Below the pieces are notes generated by a model. That model worked only from the letters and a program-made list of their open reading frames with translations. It searched no databases and had not been told where the DNA came from. This document shows positions 42,923 to 51,652 of a stretch of 64,000 nucleotides of DNA, one piece after another; within the stretch, counting starts at the first letter, position 1; every line of letters starts with the position of its first letter. Source of the DNA: an uncultured Acetatifactor sp. (GTDB lineage Bacteria > Bacillota > Clostridia > Lachnospirales > Lachnospiraceae); the NCBI GenBank assembly GCA_910586835.1, contig CAJUJU010000001.1, forward strand, positions 1 to 64,000, read 5' to 3'. The position numbers and the translations under genes were made by a program.

Positions 42923-43633
42923 TTATTGGTTCTTGTCATAGTTCTCAAGGGCAGGGTCAAGCTCATCCCGGAAAATCCTCTCATCCTCCTCCGGCTCGCC
43001 CTCGGGGGCGCTCGCTTCCAGGATCTGGTCTTCCAGCTTTTTGAACAACTTGTTGTACAGCTTCGCGGATCCCCAGGCCGGGGCCGAAAGGCCAAACAGC
43101 AGAGACAGCGGCATAAGCTGCAGGACAAAGAAAAATACCACCAGCGGAACTGCGTACATGATAATCATCAGGATGGTCTTGGGAAACTGCATCAGGCTCA
43201 TGAGAAACGCATTCTTCAACGTTCGAAAAATCGAGTTTTCAAATTTTGCCAAAACCGGAAAGACATACATGCAGGTAAAAACCACCAGCACCGCTGCCGC
43301 CGTAATTACTCCCCGAAGCAGAGCACCGAACTCGGCGGCGGAGCTTCCCATGATGAGAAAGTCTCCCACCAAAACAGCAATCACCGCCAGAATAATCAGC
43401 CAGATCAGTGTCGCCTGCCGGAAGTTTTCCTTAAAAGATTTGAAGAAACCCCGCGTAATATAACATTCCTCGTTTCTCGCAATCTTCAGCGCCATATAAT
43501 TCATGGCGGTCAGAGACGCCCCGACGGTCACCACCGGCAGACAGCAGATCAGCGTCAGCACATTCAGCCACATCAGATCGGCCATTTTTCCCAGTCCCTG
43601 CATCAGAGGGCTGTCCAGACTCAAAAATTTCAT
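42923..43633 (-). CDS. yesL: YesL/DUF624-family membrane protein
   Basis: A 236-residue protein with about five hydrophobic helices and the family's core LMWLNVLTLICCLPVVTVGAS split around the first helix, followed by an acidic C-terminal tail. DUF624 proteins occur with sugar ABC importers, whose activity they may modulate. GGAGG five bases before the ATG at 43633 decides the start. It lies 240 bp upstream of the MsmK-type gene on the same strand. Confidence 0.88.
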   Translation of the reverse strand: MKFLSLDSPLMQGLGKMADLMWLNVLTLICCLPVVTVGASLTAMNYMALKIARNEECYITRGFFKSFKENFRQATLIWLIILAVIAVLVGDFLIMGSSAAEFGALLRGVITAAAVLVVFTCMYVFPVLAKFENSIFRTLKNAFLMSLMQFPKTILMIIMYAVPLVVFFFVLQLMPLSLLFGLSAPAWGSAKLYNKLFKKLEDQILEASAPEGEPEEDERIFRDELDPALENYDKNQ

Positions 43634-43706
43634 TTTAACCTCCACGCCGCTGCCCTGCGGCAGCTCCAACTCCTGTTTGACCCGCCTGTCGCCCGGGCCC
43701 TTCCTC

Positions 43707-44195
43707 CTAAAAAAACACTTTTTCCATCTCTGTCACCCGGATTCCGGAATACTCCTCCTCCGGCCTGACTGCCCGAAATCCAAGCCTTCTGTAAAAATTC
43801 ACGGCATAGGGCGCCGCCTTGAGTGATATATATTTTTCTCCGGCCTCCTGTTTCAGATAGTCACACACTGCCGTGAGAATGGCACGACCCACACCCATTC
43901 GGTGATAGCCCTCCTCCACAAACAAAAGGGAAAGGTGATTTCGATTCCGAATGGAGCCGGCTCCTATCACCTTCTGGCCGTCCAGTGCCACCATCAGCTG
44001 ATATTCGCCTTTTAAAAATGCAACATACAGATCGTCATCGGTAATGAAATCATAAAAGTTCCTGATTCCCTCCCGCGTATAATCTCTGCCCTCAAATCTG
44101 AGAAAGGTGCGCCATATCATCCGCATGGCCGGCCCCCACTCCTCTTCCTTCGCCCATCGTACCTCAAACGGCATCTGCATTTTCACTGTTTCCAT
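43707..44195 (-). CDS. GNAT-family N-acetyltransferase
   Basis: A 162-residue acetyltransferase with the acetyl-CoA loop region FVEEGYHRMGVGRAIL (R/Q-x-x-G-x-G/A type) and the late block VNFYRRLGFR. The acceptor is unknown. Its ATG abuts the stop of the hydrolase gene directly, indicating translational coupling. Confidence 0.88.
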   Translation of the reverse strand: METVKMQMPFEVRWAKEEEWGPAMRMIWRTFLRFEGRDYTREGIRNFYDFITDDDLYVAFLKGEYQLMVALDGQKVIGAGSIRNRNHLSLLFVEEGYHRMGVGRAILTAVCDYLKQEAGEKYISLKAAPYAVNFYRRLGFRAVRPEEEYSGIRVTEMEKVFF

Positions 44196-45155
44196 TCAGT
44201 TACCTGATGCCCTGCCGGAGCAGAGCACCGTCTCCTCCAGCCAGTCAAAAATATCCTTCATGACCTCTTCGCGGTTTGTCTCGTTCAGCAGCTCATGTCT
44301 TCCTCCGTCATAGAGTTTCAGCCGGATATTCTCGAGTCCCGCTCCTTTGAGACTGTCATAGGCCTTGCGGACTCCTCTGCCGTAATCTCCCACAGGATCC
44401 CCGTCGCCGGAGACCATATACACGGGCAGCTTTGCGGGGATCCGCGCAAGATTCCGCGGGTCATGCAGTCTGGAAACCAGTTCAAACAGAGTGGAGAATC
44501 CGTTCACGGTAAAGACGAACCCGCACATGGGGTCAGCAATATACTTATCCACTCTCTCTTCGTCACGGCTCAGCCAGTCAAAAGGAGTTCTGGGCGTCTC
44601 AACTTCCTTATTGTAAGCCCCAAAGGCCAGCCGGTCTATCAATCTGCCGACATGCTCCGGGCCGCAGAAAAGTTTCTGAATACCTATCACAATTTTGGAC
44701 GCCCGCAGCAGCGCCGGCGGCTGCATTCCCGTACCCATGATAATCGCAGCGGAGATTCCAGTACCATAACGGAACATATAATTTCTTACGATAAAGGAAC
44801 CCATGCTGTGTCCCATAATCACATATGGCACATTGGGATAAAGCGCCTGAGTGGCCTTTTTCAGCCTGTGTACATCCCGAACCAACACCGTAGCAGGATC
44901 CTGTTCACAGAAATAGCCCCGCTTGCCGTCACGCCCTACGGATTTCCCGTGACCCATATGATCCTCACCGGTGACCACACAGCCCCTCTCCGTTAAAAAC
45001 CCGGCAAATTCCTCGTACCGCTCAATGTACTCCGCCATGCCGTGCACAATCTGCACTACACAGCGGATTTTCTCCGCATTGTCAGGAACATATCTCACGG
45101 CGTGAAGCTTGCTCTTCCCGTCCCTCGAGTCGTAAAAAAACTCTTCTTTTACCAT
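44196..45155 (-). CDS. Alpha/beta hydrolase, monoacylglycerol-lipase-like
   Basis: A 319-residue serine hydrolase with nucleophile elbow GHSMGS, the oxyanion motif VHGMAEYIERYE-like near residue 39, an acid in VSGDGDPVG and the catalytic His in YDGGRHELLNE. This is the lysophospholipase/monoglyceride-lipase (COG2267) type. No signal peptide. It is coupled with the following acetyltransferase. Confidence 0.88.
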   Translation of the reverse strand: MVKEEFFYDSRDGKSKLHAVRYVPDNAEKIRCVVQIVHGMAEYIERYEEFAGFLTERGCVVTGEDHMGHGKSVGRDGKRGYFCEQDPATVLVRDVHRLKKATQALYPNVPYVIMGHSMGSFIVRNYMFRYGTGISAAIIMGTGMQPPALLRASKIVIGIQKLFCGPEHVGRLIDRLAFGAYNKEVETPRTPFDWLSRDEERVDKYIADPMCGFVFTVNGFSTLFELVSRLHDPRNLARIPAKLPVYMVSGDGDPVGDYGRGVRKAYDSLKGAGLENIRLKLYDGGRHELLNETNREEVMKDIFDWLEETVLCSGRASGN

Positions 45156-45284
45156 AATTCACCTCATAATTGTCGAACAGGCAGCCTGTCTGCATCCTGT
45201 AACGCGAGTATAACGCATTTCCGGGAAAAGTTTAAGTACTTTTCCACAATTTTAATAAACATTTTGGATTTGTCAGCGCGGAAA

Positions 45285-47258
45285 TCAACAGATCTCGGCG
45301 CCTGCAGGCATCTCCTTCTCCGGCTTCATCAGCGCCAGCCTGCCTTCGGCGTCCTCGGCACACAGCAGCATTCCCTCGGAAACCACTCCCGCCAGAGTGG
45401 CAGGCTTTAAGTTTACCAGCACCATCACCTTTTTCCCCACCATCTCCTCCGGGGAATAATACGCCTTGATGCCGGATACGATCTGCTTTACCTGGCTGCC
45501 GATCCTGACCTGGCTGCAGAGCAGCTTCTTGGACTTGGGCACCGCCTCACAGGAGATGATCTCTCCCACCTGAAACTGAAGCTTTGCAAAATCATCATAG
45601 GAGATTTCAGGCTTCACCTCAAGGTCTATGACATTGCTGTCGCTTTCTTCCTGTTTTTCGGCGGTATCTGCCGCCAGGGCTGCTGCCACCTCCTGCTCCC
45701 GCTTCTCCACATCCTTCTTATCCAGACGGGCAAAGAGAATCTCGGGCGTTTCCGTCACCCGATTGCCGTTCGGATATTTCCCGAAGGTCTCAAGCTCATC
45801 AAAATCACGGAGTTTCGTATTCAGTTGTCCGGCAATTTTTTCGGCAGTTTCAGGCATAAAGGGCTGCAGCAGGGAAGCGCCGATAACGATGCCCTCCACC
45901 AGATTATAAAGTACAGTGGAAAGGCGGTCCGCCTTTGCCTCATCCTTCGCCAGAACCCAGGGCTCCGTCTCGTCAATATACTTATTACAGCGCTTGAAGA
46001 TACCAAAGATCTCCGTCAACGCGTCCGCTACCCGCATGGCAGTCATTTTTTCTGTCACCTTTGCATAGGCTCCAGTGACCACAGCCTTCAGATCCCCGTC
46101 TACAGCCCCGTCTTCCGCCCCTTTATCCGACACCACACCGCCAAAATATTTATTGCTCATGGATATGGTGCGGTTCACCAGATTGCCCAGCGTATTTGCA
46201 AGATCCGTGTTGGTCCTTTCCGCAATCAGCTCCCATGTGGCGTTTCCGTCATTTTCATAGGGCATCTCGTGAAGCATATAATAGCGCACGGCATCCACGC
46301 CGAAGAAGTCTGCCAGATCGTCCACATAGATGACATTCCCCTTCGATTTACTCATCTTCCCGCCGTTCATCATCAGCCAGGGATGACCGAAAATCTGTTT
46401 GGGCAGCGGTTCGCCCAGTGCCATAAGGAAAATGGGCCAGTAGATGGTGTGGAAACGGATAATATCTTTTCCGATCAGATGCAGATCCGCCGGCCACAGC
46501 TTTTTATACTGTTCCGAGCTGTTTCCGTCCGCGTCGTATCCGATGCCCGTGATGTAATTGCTCAGCGCATCCAGCCAGACATAGACCACATGCTTGTCGT
46601 CAAAGTCAACGGGAATTCCCCATTTGAAGGTCGTCCGGGACACGCACAGATCCTGAAGCCCGGGCAGCAGAAAATTGTTCATCATCTCGTTTTTGCGGGA
46701 CGTGGGCTGAATAAATTCCGGGTGCTCGTTAATATGCTGAATCAGTCTGTCCGCATACTTGCTCATACGGAAAAAGTACGCCTCCTCTTTGGCCGGCTTC
46801 ACTTCTCTGCCGCAATCGGGACATTTTCCGTCCACCAGCTGGCTCTCCGTCCAGAAGGATTCACAGGGCGTACAATACATCCCCTCATACGCTCCCTTAT
46901 AGATATCGCCCTGGTCATAAAAGCGTTTGAAAATCTTCTGCACCTGCTTTTCATGCGCTTCGTCCGTGGTGCGGATAAATTTGTCATAGGATATATTCAG
47001 CATATCACACATTCCCTGAATAATCCCGGCAACCTGATCCACAAATTCTTTGGGCGTAACGCCGATCTCCTCGGCCTTCAGCTCAATCTTCTGGCCATGC
47101 TCATCCGTTCCGGTCTGGAAAAAGACGTCATAGCCCTCCTTTCTCTTAAACCTGGCAATGCTGTCCGCCAGCACAATCTCATAGTTATTGCCGATATGAG
47201 GCTTGCCGGACGTGTAGGCAATGGCCGTGGTCAGATAATAAGCTCCCTTGTTCTGCAT
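45285..47258 (-). CDS. metG: Methionyl-tRNA synthetase
   Basis: A 657-residue class I synthetase that charges tRNA-Met. The HIGH-type motif is PHIGN (His21), a single zinc-binding knuckle pair is present (CTPC, CPDC), and KMSKS occupies 301-305. An anticodon-binding domain follows, then a C-terminal Trbp111-like tRNA-binding domain (YDDFAKLQFQVGEI onward) that makes the enzyme dimeric. AAAGGAG upstream and family alignment select the ATG at 47258; the open frame continues into leader repeats and is not coding there. Controlled by the T-box leader. Confidence 0.96.
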   Translation of the reverse strand: MQNKGAYYLTTAIAYTSGKPHIGNNYEIVLADSIARFKRKEGYDVFFQTGTDEHGQKIELKAEEIGVTPKEFVDQVAGIIQGMCDMLNISYDKFIRTTDEAHEKQVQKIFKRFYDQGDIYKGAYEGMYCTPCESFWTESQLVDGKCPDCGREVKPAKEEAYFFRMSKYADRLIQHINEHPEFIQPTSRKNEMMNNFLLPGLQDLCVSRTTFKWGIPVDFDDKHVVYVWLDALSNYITGIGYDADGNSSEQYKKLWPADLHLIGKDIIRFHTIYWPIFLMALGEPLPKQIFGHPWLMMNGGKMSKSKGNVIYVDDLADFFGVDAVRYYMLHEMPYENDGNATWELIAERTNTDLANTLGNLVNRTISMSNKYFGGVVSDKGAEDGAVDGDLKAVVTGAYAKVTEKMTAMRVADALTEIFGIFKRCNKYIDETEPWVLAKDEAKADRLSTVLYNLVEGIVIGASLLQPFMPETAEKIAGQLNTKLRDFDELETFGKYPNGNRVTETPEILFARLDKKDVEKREQEVAAALAADTAEKQEESDSNVIDLEVKPEISYDDFAKLQFQVGEIISCEAVPKSKKLLCSQVRIGSQVKQIVSGIKAYYSPEEMVGKKVMVLVNLKPATLAGVVSEGMLLCAEDAEGRLALMKPEKEMPAGAEIC

Positions 47259-47280
47259 GTCTTTCTTCTCCTTTCCTGTT

Positions 47281-47501
47281 CTTCGCTTCTGACTCTGCTT
47301 CATTGAATCAGCAGACTGTTCGCGTTGCTCGTCATAAGCTCTTCCCTGCCGATGCCTGTGCAAGCACGGCCTCGGCCGCTCTTCGCTTCTGACTCTGCTT
47401 CATTGAATCAGCAGACTGTTCGCAGTTGCTCGTCATAAGCTCTTCCCTGCCGATGCCTGTGCAAGCACGGCCTCGGCCGCTCTTCGCTTCTGACTCTGCT
47501 G
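47281..47501. repeat. 100/101-bp tandem repeats in the metG leader
   Basis: Two near-identical units (47281-47380 and 47381-47481) differ by one inserted A; a 20-bp partial third follows (47482-47501). They lie between the T-box terminator and the metG ribosome site, so they are part of the mRNA 5' leader. Confidence 0.92.
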
Positions 47502-47504
47502 ATT

Positions 47505-47845
47505 CGCGCAAAAAAAGCCTGTCTTGCATGCGCTGCCGCGCAAGAAGACAGGCTCTGTGCCCGTGGTACCACTTCTCTTCACCCGACTCTCACAAGCCGG
47601 ATCTCGCCGGGTCTTTCCTGACAATGTCATTCAAACCCTGTCCGCTGTAACAGGCGGAACCTGTCGCAGCCTTACCCTGTTCTCGCACATGACACCTTTG
47701 TCATGTTGTTTCGGGTTCGGTGCGCTGCTCGGAAGCCATTTTCCGTCTGTCCTGTTCTGTCCCTCTCAGCATCGGCTTTTCGCCTTCGGGACATTCTCTG
47801 TGTAACGGGGTGCAGACGTACTTTCTTCGTCATTGCGTTTGCTGT
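47505..47845 (-). promoter_or_regulatory. T-box riboswitch upstream of metG
   Basis: On the minus strand the T-box sequence AAGTGGTACCACGGGC (~47560-47576) is followed by a strong terminator hairpin (AGCCTGTCTT.../...AAGACAGGCT plus seven T, 47512-47554). The long structured leader upstream contains an AGAGAATG element. The UGGU of the bulge matches an ACCA tRNA 3' end, as for tRNA-Met, and an ATG in GGAAAATGGC is a candidate specifier codon. Uncharged tRNA-Met would stabilise the antiterminator and switch metG on. Confidence 0.88.
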
Positions 47846-47856
47846 CTGTATTAAAG

Positions 47857-47884
47857 AGTATCACAAGATATGGCGCATTGTCAA
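47857..47884 (-). promoter_or_regulatory. Promoter of the metG T-box transcript
   Basis: Minus-strand TTGACA and GATACT are separated by 16 bp, with an extended TGT before the -10. Confidence 0.65.
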
Positions 47885-47956
47885 GACGGAGCGCTTTCTT
47901 TGCGCATGATTGCGCTTCCTTGTTTGCTCATGATCGGGCGTTGACCGGCTGAACTG

Positions 47957-48817
47957 TTACAGTTCAAACTCTCCTTCATACTTCTTGAAAAAATCAAAAT
48001 ACGCCCTCACATTCCCCAGTCTGGTCCAGCGTTTCACATCCACCGGATCCTCATCCAGATCATAGATTCTGGCTCCCCGCATGGAAAGCAGAAAGGGGGA
48101 ATGAGTGGCAATAATAAACTGACATCCGAAAAATCTGGCGGAATCCTCCAGGAACCGCAGCAGCTCCTGCTGCCGCTCCGGCGACAGGCTGTTCTCCGGC
48201 TCATCCAACAGGTAAAGCCCGTTCTCCTGAATCTTTTCCGTAAAATACAAAAATGCGCTCTCCCCGTTGGAATGCTCCCGCACATTATCCATCAGGTTTG
48301 CTCTCACATATCTGGATTGGGTCTTGGAACGAGCCTGCACCACCTTTTTCAGCTTCTCGTAATCCGCCAGGGAACGCATCTGAAAACTGTCATATTTATT
48401 TTCCAGGTATTCCTGAAATACGCTCTCCCGCCTGTTGTCGATCCCCTGGTTCAGCGACCGCAGGTTCAGCATGAAGTCAAACACATCATCGCTGGTGATA
48501 ATTCTGCTGCCCTCCGGTACGGGCTCCCCTGTCTCTAAGCTGCACCGTTTGATATATTCTTCGAAAAAATTGCTGCGGTTATACAGCGTATCCCGCTTCA
48601 GCCCAAGGGCCTCGCCAATCACATTCAGCGCCGTGGTCTTACCGGAACCGTTTCCTCCATACAGGATCGTCACCGGTTCAAAATCCAGCATCCGCAATTT
48701 TCGTCGCGACAGGATCTGAAAAGGGTAAAACGAATCGTAGCAGGTACGCTTCTGCCCCAGAAAAAAATCAAATTCCTGCTCTCCCGTTGGAAAGGTAAAC
48801 TGTGTCAGGTACATCAT
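47957..48817 (-). CDS. AAA-family ATPase (COG3910 type)
   Basis: A 286-residue ABC/SMC-like ATPase: Walker A LYGGNGSGKTT near residue 53, Walker B GLYLLDEPENSLSP, and a switch His in IATHSPFLLS. There is no membrane or nuclease domain. Such stand-alone ATPases are poorly characterised, sometimes linked to overcoming-lysogenisation or repair proteins. GGAGG lies seven bases before the ATG. It is monocistronic, upstream of the metG leader. Confidence 0.85.
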   Translation of the reverse strand: MMYLTQFTFPTGEQEFDFFLGQKRTCYDSFYPFQILSRRKLRMLDFEPVTILYGGNGSGKTTALNVIGEALGLKRDTLYNRSNFFEEYIKRCSLETGEPVPEGSRIITSDDVFDFMLNLRSLNQGIDNRRESVFQEYLENKYDSFQMRSLADYEKLKKVVQARSKTQSRYVRANLMDNVREHSNGESAFLYFTEKIQENGLYLLDEPENSLSPERQQELLRFLEDSARFFGCQFIIATHSPFLLSMRGARIYDLDEDPVDVKRWTRLGNVRAYFDFFKKYEGEFEL

Positions 48818-48873
48818 ATACCGTCCTCCCTGTACTTTCTGCCTCGTGACAATCCGGCCTTGCCATTGTATGC

Positions 48874-49545
48874 CTATTTTCTGGTCGTCAGCTGGCTGTA
48901 CTCGCCCTTTCTGTCATAGGAGTCCATCAGATAACTCTCATCCGTCAGAATACAGTCTATCTCCAGCTCGTCTTTTCTATACTTGCTCCGTTTCCTCAAA
49001 TCCTCCTTCGGACGCTGCTCGGGCTTTGCCTGAAAAGAATTTCTGGCCTGGAAACGAAAAAAGTGTCCCGGCAGCTTTCCGGCCAATTGTCCCGTCACAC
49101 CCTTCACCTTTGCGCGGATCCGTTGAATCGGCGTAAGTCTCACCCCCGGCCTGTTCTCCGGCATTGTCAGAAAATAAGGATTTTCCTGCATAACCCGGGT
49201 CTTTGCCTCCGCGCTCCGACTGTCTGAGGCAGCATCCTCTCTCATCTGTGCCATCACCTGCGCCTGCCCCGACTTTTCTCCCGGTTCCGCAGGATTGCTG
49301 ACCTGGCCCGGCCCCCAGATACCCCTTACAAATCCTTTTCCTCTTCCCAGAAGCTTCTGCACCCAGGCAGACAGGGAAAACTGGGCGTCCTGCTGCTGTT
49401 TCTGCATCTGAAAGGACTGGGCGCTCATGGCCGATGAGGACGCCGCCCCTCCTTTTTCTTTTCTGTAGTGTGCATGCTCATGCATACAGCCTGTCACCAG
49501 ATGAGAATCCCTGTCGTGACCGCCTTTGATCCCTCCCAGCTGCAT
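48874..49545 (-). CDS. Uncharacterised protein
   Basis: A 223-residue basic protein that I do not recognise. It has an early His-rich part (HDRDSHLVTGCMHEHAHY), a Gln-rich stretch, and a conserved-looking block VMQENPYFLTMPENRPGVRLTPIQRIRAKVKG. No signal peptide, membrane helix or enzyme motif is evident. AAAGGAGG five bases before the ATG at 49545 decides the start. It lies 38 bp after rpe and 56 bp before the AAA ATPase gene, so the three may be one transcript. Confidence 0.7.
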   Translation of the reverse strand: MQLGGIKGGHDRDSHLVTGCMHEHAHYRKEKGGAASSSAMSAQSFQMQKQQQDAQFSLSAWVQKLLGRGKGFVRGIWGPGQVSNPAEPGEKSGQAQVMAQMREDAASDSRSAEAKTRVMQENPYFLTMPENRPGVRLTPIQRIRAKVKGVTGQLAGKLPGHFFRFQARNSFQAKPEQRPKEDLRKRSKYRKDELEIDCILTDESYLMDSYDRKGEYSQLTTRK

Positions 49546-49583
49546 AGACGCCTCCTTTCCCGCTTTAGGCATTGCTCCGCCTG

Positions 49584-50237
49584 CTACTGCTCCATTTTTT
49601 CCAGAAATCCTCTCACATTCTCTCCGATTTTTCCGTGAAACACTGCGGAGCCTGCCACAATCACATTTGCGCCTGCTTCCAGCACCCGGCTCACATTTTC
49701 GGATGTGATCCCTCCGTCCACCTCAATATCCACTGGAAGCCCTCTCTCCGTGACCATCCGGCGAAGCTCCCGCACCTTATCCAGACAGGAGGGGATCAAC
49801 TTCTGTCCGCCGAACCCCGGTTCAACAGTCATGACCAACACCATGTCAACAAGCTCCAGATACGGCGCAGCCGCCGACACTGGAGTTGCCGGTTTTATCG
49901 TGATCGCAGCCTTCCTGCCAAGACTGCGTATTTTCGCAATGGTTCCTGCCACGTCCTCCGTGGCCTCCAGATGAAAATTAATCAGATCCGCTCCGCATTC
50001 GGCAAATTCCTGCAGATAACGCTCCGGCCTCTCAATCATCAGATGGACGTCAAAAACCAGATCCGAGACGCTTCGAATGGAACTCACCACCGGCATACCA
50101 AAAGAAATTGATGGCACAAAGCTGCCATCCATCACGTCGATATGCAGATATCCGGCTCCCGCCTGCTCCGCCTCCCTGATCTGTTCTCCCAGCCTGCCAA
50201 AATCCGCAGCCAATATAGACGGTGATAAAATATTCAT
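49584..50237 (-). CDS. rpe: Ribulose-phosphate 3-epimerase
   Basis: A 217-residue TIM-barrel enzyme that interconverts ribulose-5-phosphate and xylulose-5-phosphate. Signatures are LSPSILAADFG, HIDVMDGSFVP (metal-binding His and Asp), VHLMIERPE and VEPGFGGQ, IEVDGGI. GGAGG five bases before the ATG at 50237 decides the start. It supports the pentose cluster a few kb away. Confidence 0.95.
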   Translation of the reverse strand: MNILSPSILAADFGRLGEQIREAEQAGAGYLHIDVMDGSFVPSISFGMPVVSSIRSVSDLVFDVHLMIERPERYLQEFAECGADLINFHLEATEDVAGTIAKIRSLGRKAAITIKPATPVSAAAPYLELVDMVLVMTVEPGFGGQKLIPSCLDKVRELRRMVTERGLPVDIEVDGGITSENVSRVLEAGANVIVAGSAVFHGKIGENVRGFLEKMEQ

Positions 50238-50338
50238 AATGTCCTCCATACCAAATATCAGATTCGGCCCCGCAATTCACGTTTATGGCTCCGGCCTTCC
50301 TCCGGACAGCCGCATCTTGGTTTTATTCTAACAGAGAA

Positions 50339-50373
50339 GCCGGGATATCGCAACCTAAATGCAATATCCCGGC
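50339..50373 (-). terminator. Hairpin between amidase gene and rpe
   Basis: GCCGGGATAT/ATATCCCGGC form a perfect 10-bp stem with a 15-base loop, 25 bp after the amidase stop. Downstream sequence is only moderately T-rich. Confidence 0.65.
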
Positions 50374-50397
50374 AGTCAATCGGTACTGACTTCGTCT

Positions 50398-51543
50398 TTA
50401 TTCTGTTCGCGCCTGGGCAACGTCCTCCTTCAGTTTTTCCCATGCGTCCGGATGCTCCGTGTAATAGATCGGACACTTCTTTCCGCCGCAGTCATAATGG
50501 CGCAATATATCCTCTGCTTCCAGGTCATATACGTCCGTCAGCCACGCCAGAAGCGAGATCAAAGAGTCATATGTCTCCTGCGTAAAGGAACCGTCCGCCG
50601 CCTTAAAACAGCATTCAATGGAAATGGAGTCATAGTTGCGGCTCTGAACCGCATACGCAATCTCTGTCAAAGGCACACATTGAACGATCTCCCCCTCATA
50701 GCCAATGATAAAATGAGAGCTGACGCTGACCTCATGCGTGTCCTTCTGCTGCTCAAAATAGCTGCGGTTCTGTGCCGCACTGGTTCCCGGATTCGCCGTA
50801 TAGTGCACAAAAATATTCTTTATCTCCGGCAGAGGCTCACCCGGCCTGGAATACTCGTTGGGTGTCAGGAAATCCTCCGTCCAATAAGGATGCCTGAGAA
50901 AGTCCGCCGCAGGCAGCCCCTGTATCGTTTCCTCCCGGGGAAGATCCGTCCCGGTTATCTCTTCCTGTCTGTTATCGGTGATAACATTTTGATTTCCTCC
51001 GGCAGCTTCAAGGCTTTCCGGCTTGATCATCAGGACGAGGAATACTGCAATTATGCCGCAGGCAAAAATACTCACTGCGATCCGCTGCCTGCGGATATAT
51101 CTCTTCCGTCGCCGCGCAGCGGCCTGACGATTCCCCGCCCTGTTTACCGGTACTGTCTGAAGAGCACGCCGTTCTCCCCTATGGGAACCTGCTCTGCCGG
51201 AGGTTTCCGCGCTGCGGCGCGTTCCCCCTGTACTCCCCGCCGTGGGTCTGCCTTGCCGAAGCTCCTGATCATATCCGCCTGCAGACCTGCGGCTCCGTTC
51301 CCTCTGGCCGTACCCTGCCGGCTGTCTCACCTGCCGAAGTTCCTGATCGTATCCGCCTGCAGACCTGCGGCTCCGTTCCCTCTGGCCGTACCCTGCCGAC
51401 TGCCTCACCTGCCGTCTGCCCCTTGTATCCGAAATGCCTGTCCTCAGCCTTCTCTGCTCTTCATAATCTACCAGATACGGATTTCTTCTGATGTCTATGA
51501 AATCCGGCTCCTGCCTCCTCTGTACTCCGCTGTTCTGTGTCAT
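50398..51543 (-). CDS. Membrane-anchored N-acetylmuramoyl-L-alanine amidase
   Basis: A 381-residue protein in three parts: an Arg/Gln/Gly-rich cytoplasmic N-terminal region (1-155) with a duplicated 26-residue unit, one transmembrane helix (IAVSIFACGIIAVFLVLMI), and an extracellular amidase_2/PGRP domain. The zinc ligands are visible as His in FVHYTANPG, His in LRHYDCGG and Cys in KKCP, with SSHFIIGYEGEI. It cleaves the amide between MurNAc and L-Ala in peptidoglycan. The long basic cytoplasmic tail is unusual for the family. Confidence 0.9.
   Translation of the reverse strand: MTQNSGVQRRQEPDFIDIRRNPYLVDYEEQRRLRTGISDTRGRRQVRQSAGYGQRERSRRSAGGYDQELRQVRQPAGYGQRERSRRSAGGYDQELRQGRPTAGSTGGTRRSAETSGRAGSHRGERRALQTVPVNRAGNRQAAARRRKRYIRRQRIAVSIFACGIIAVFLVLMIKPESLEAAGGNQNVITDNRQEEITGTDLPREETIQGLPAADFLRHPYWTEDFLTPNEYSRPGEPLPEIKNIFVHYTANPGTSAAQNRSYFEQQKDTHEVSVSSHFIIGYEGEIVQCVPLTEIAYAVQSRNYDSISIECCFKAADGSFTQETYDSLISLLAWLTDVYDLEAEDILRHYDCGGKKCPIYYTEHPDAWEKLKEDVAQARTE
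51253..51408 (-). repeat. 78-bp tandem duplication in the amidase gene
   Basis: Codons 46-71 and 72-97 encode 26-residue units that differ only at one residue (VRQSAGYGQRERSRRS versus VRQPAGYGQRERSRRS, both continuing AGGYDQELRQ). Confidence 0.9.
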
Positions 51544-51652
51544 CTTCGCACCCCCGCACCCCTGACAAACTTCTTTCTTGTCCTTATCTGATTTACAGTA
51601 TAAACAGAGATTGTATCAAAGTTGTTAAGAAAAGATAAATGTCTGACATTTT

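Noticed and set aside
47259..47363. N-terminal extension of MetG into the leader repeats
   Set aside because: The extra residues are encoded by the tandem repeats and do not resemble any synthetase; the ATG at 47258 has a ribosome site and matches the family start.
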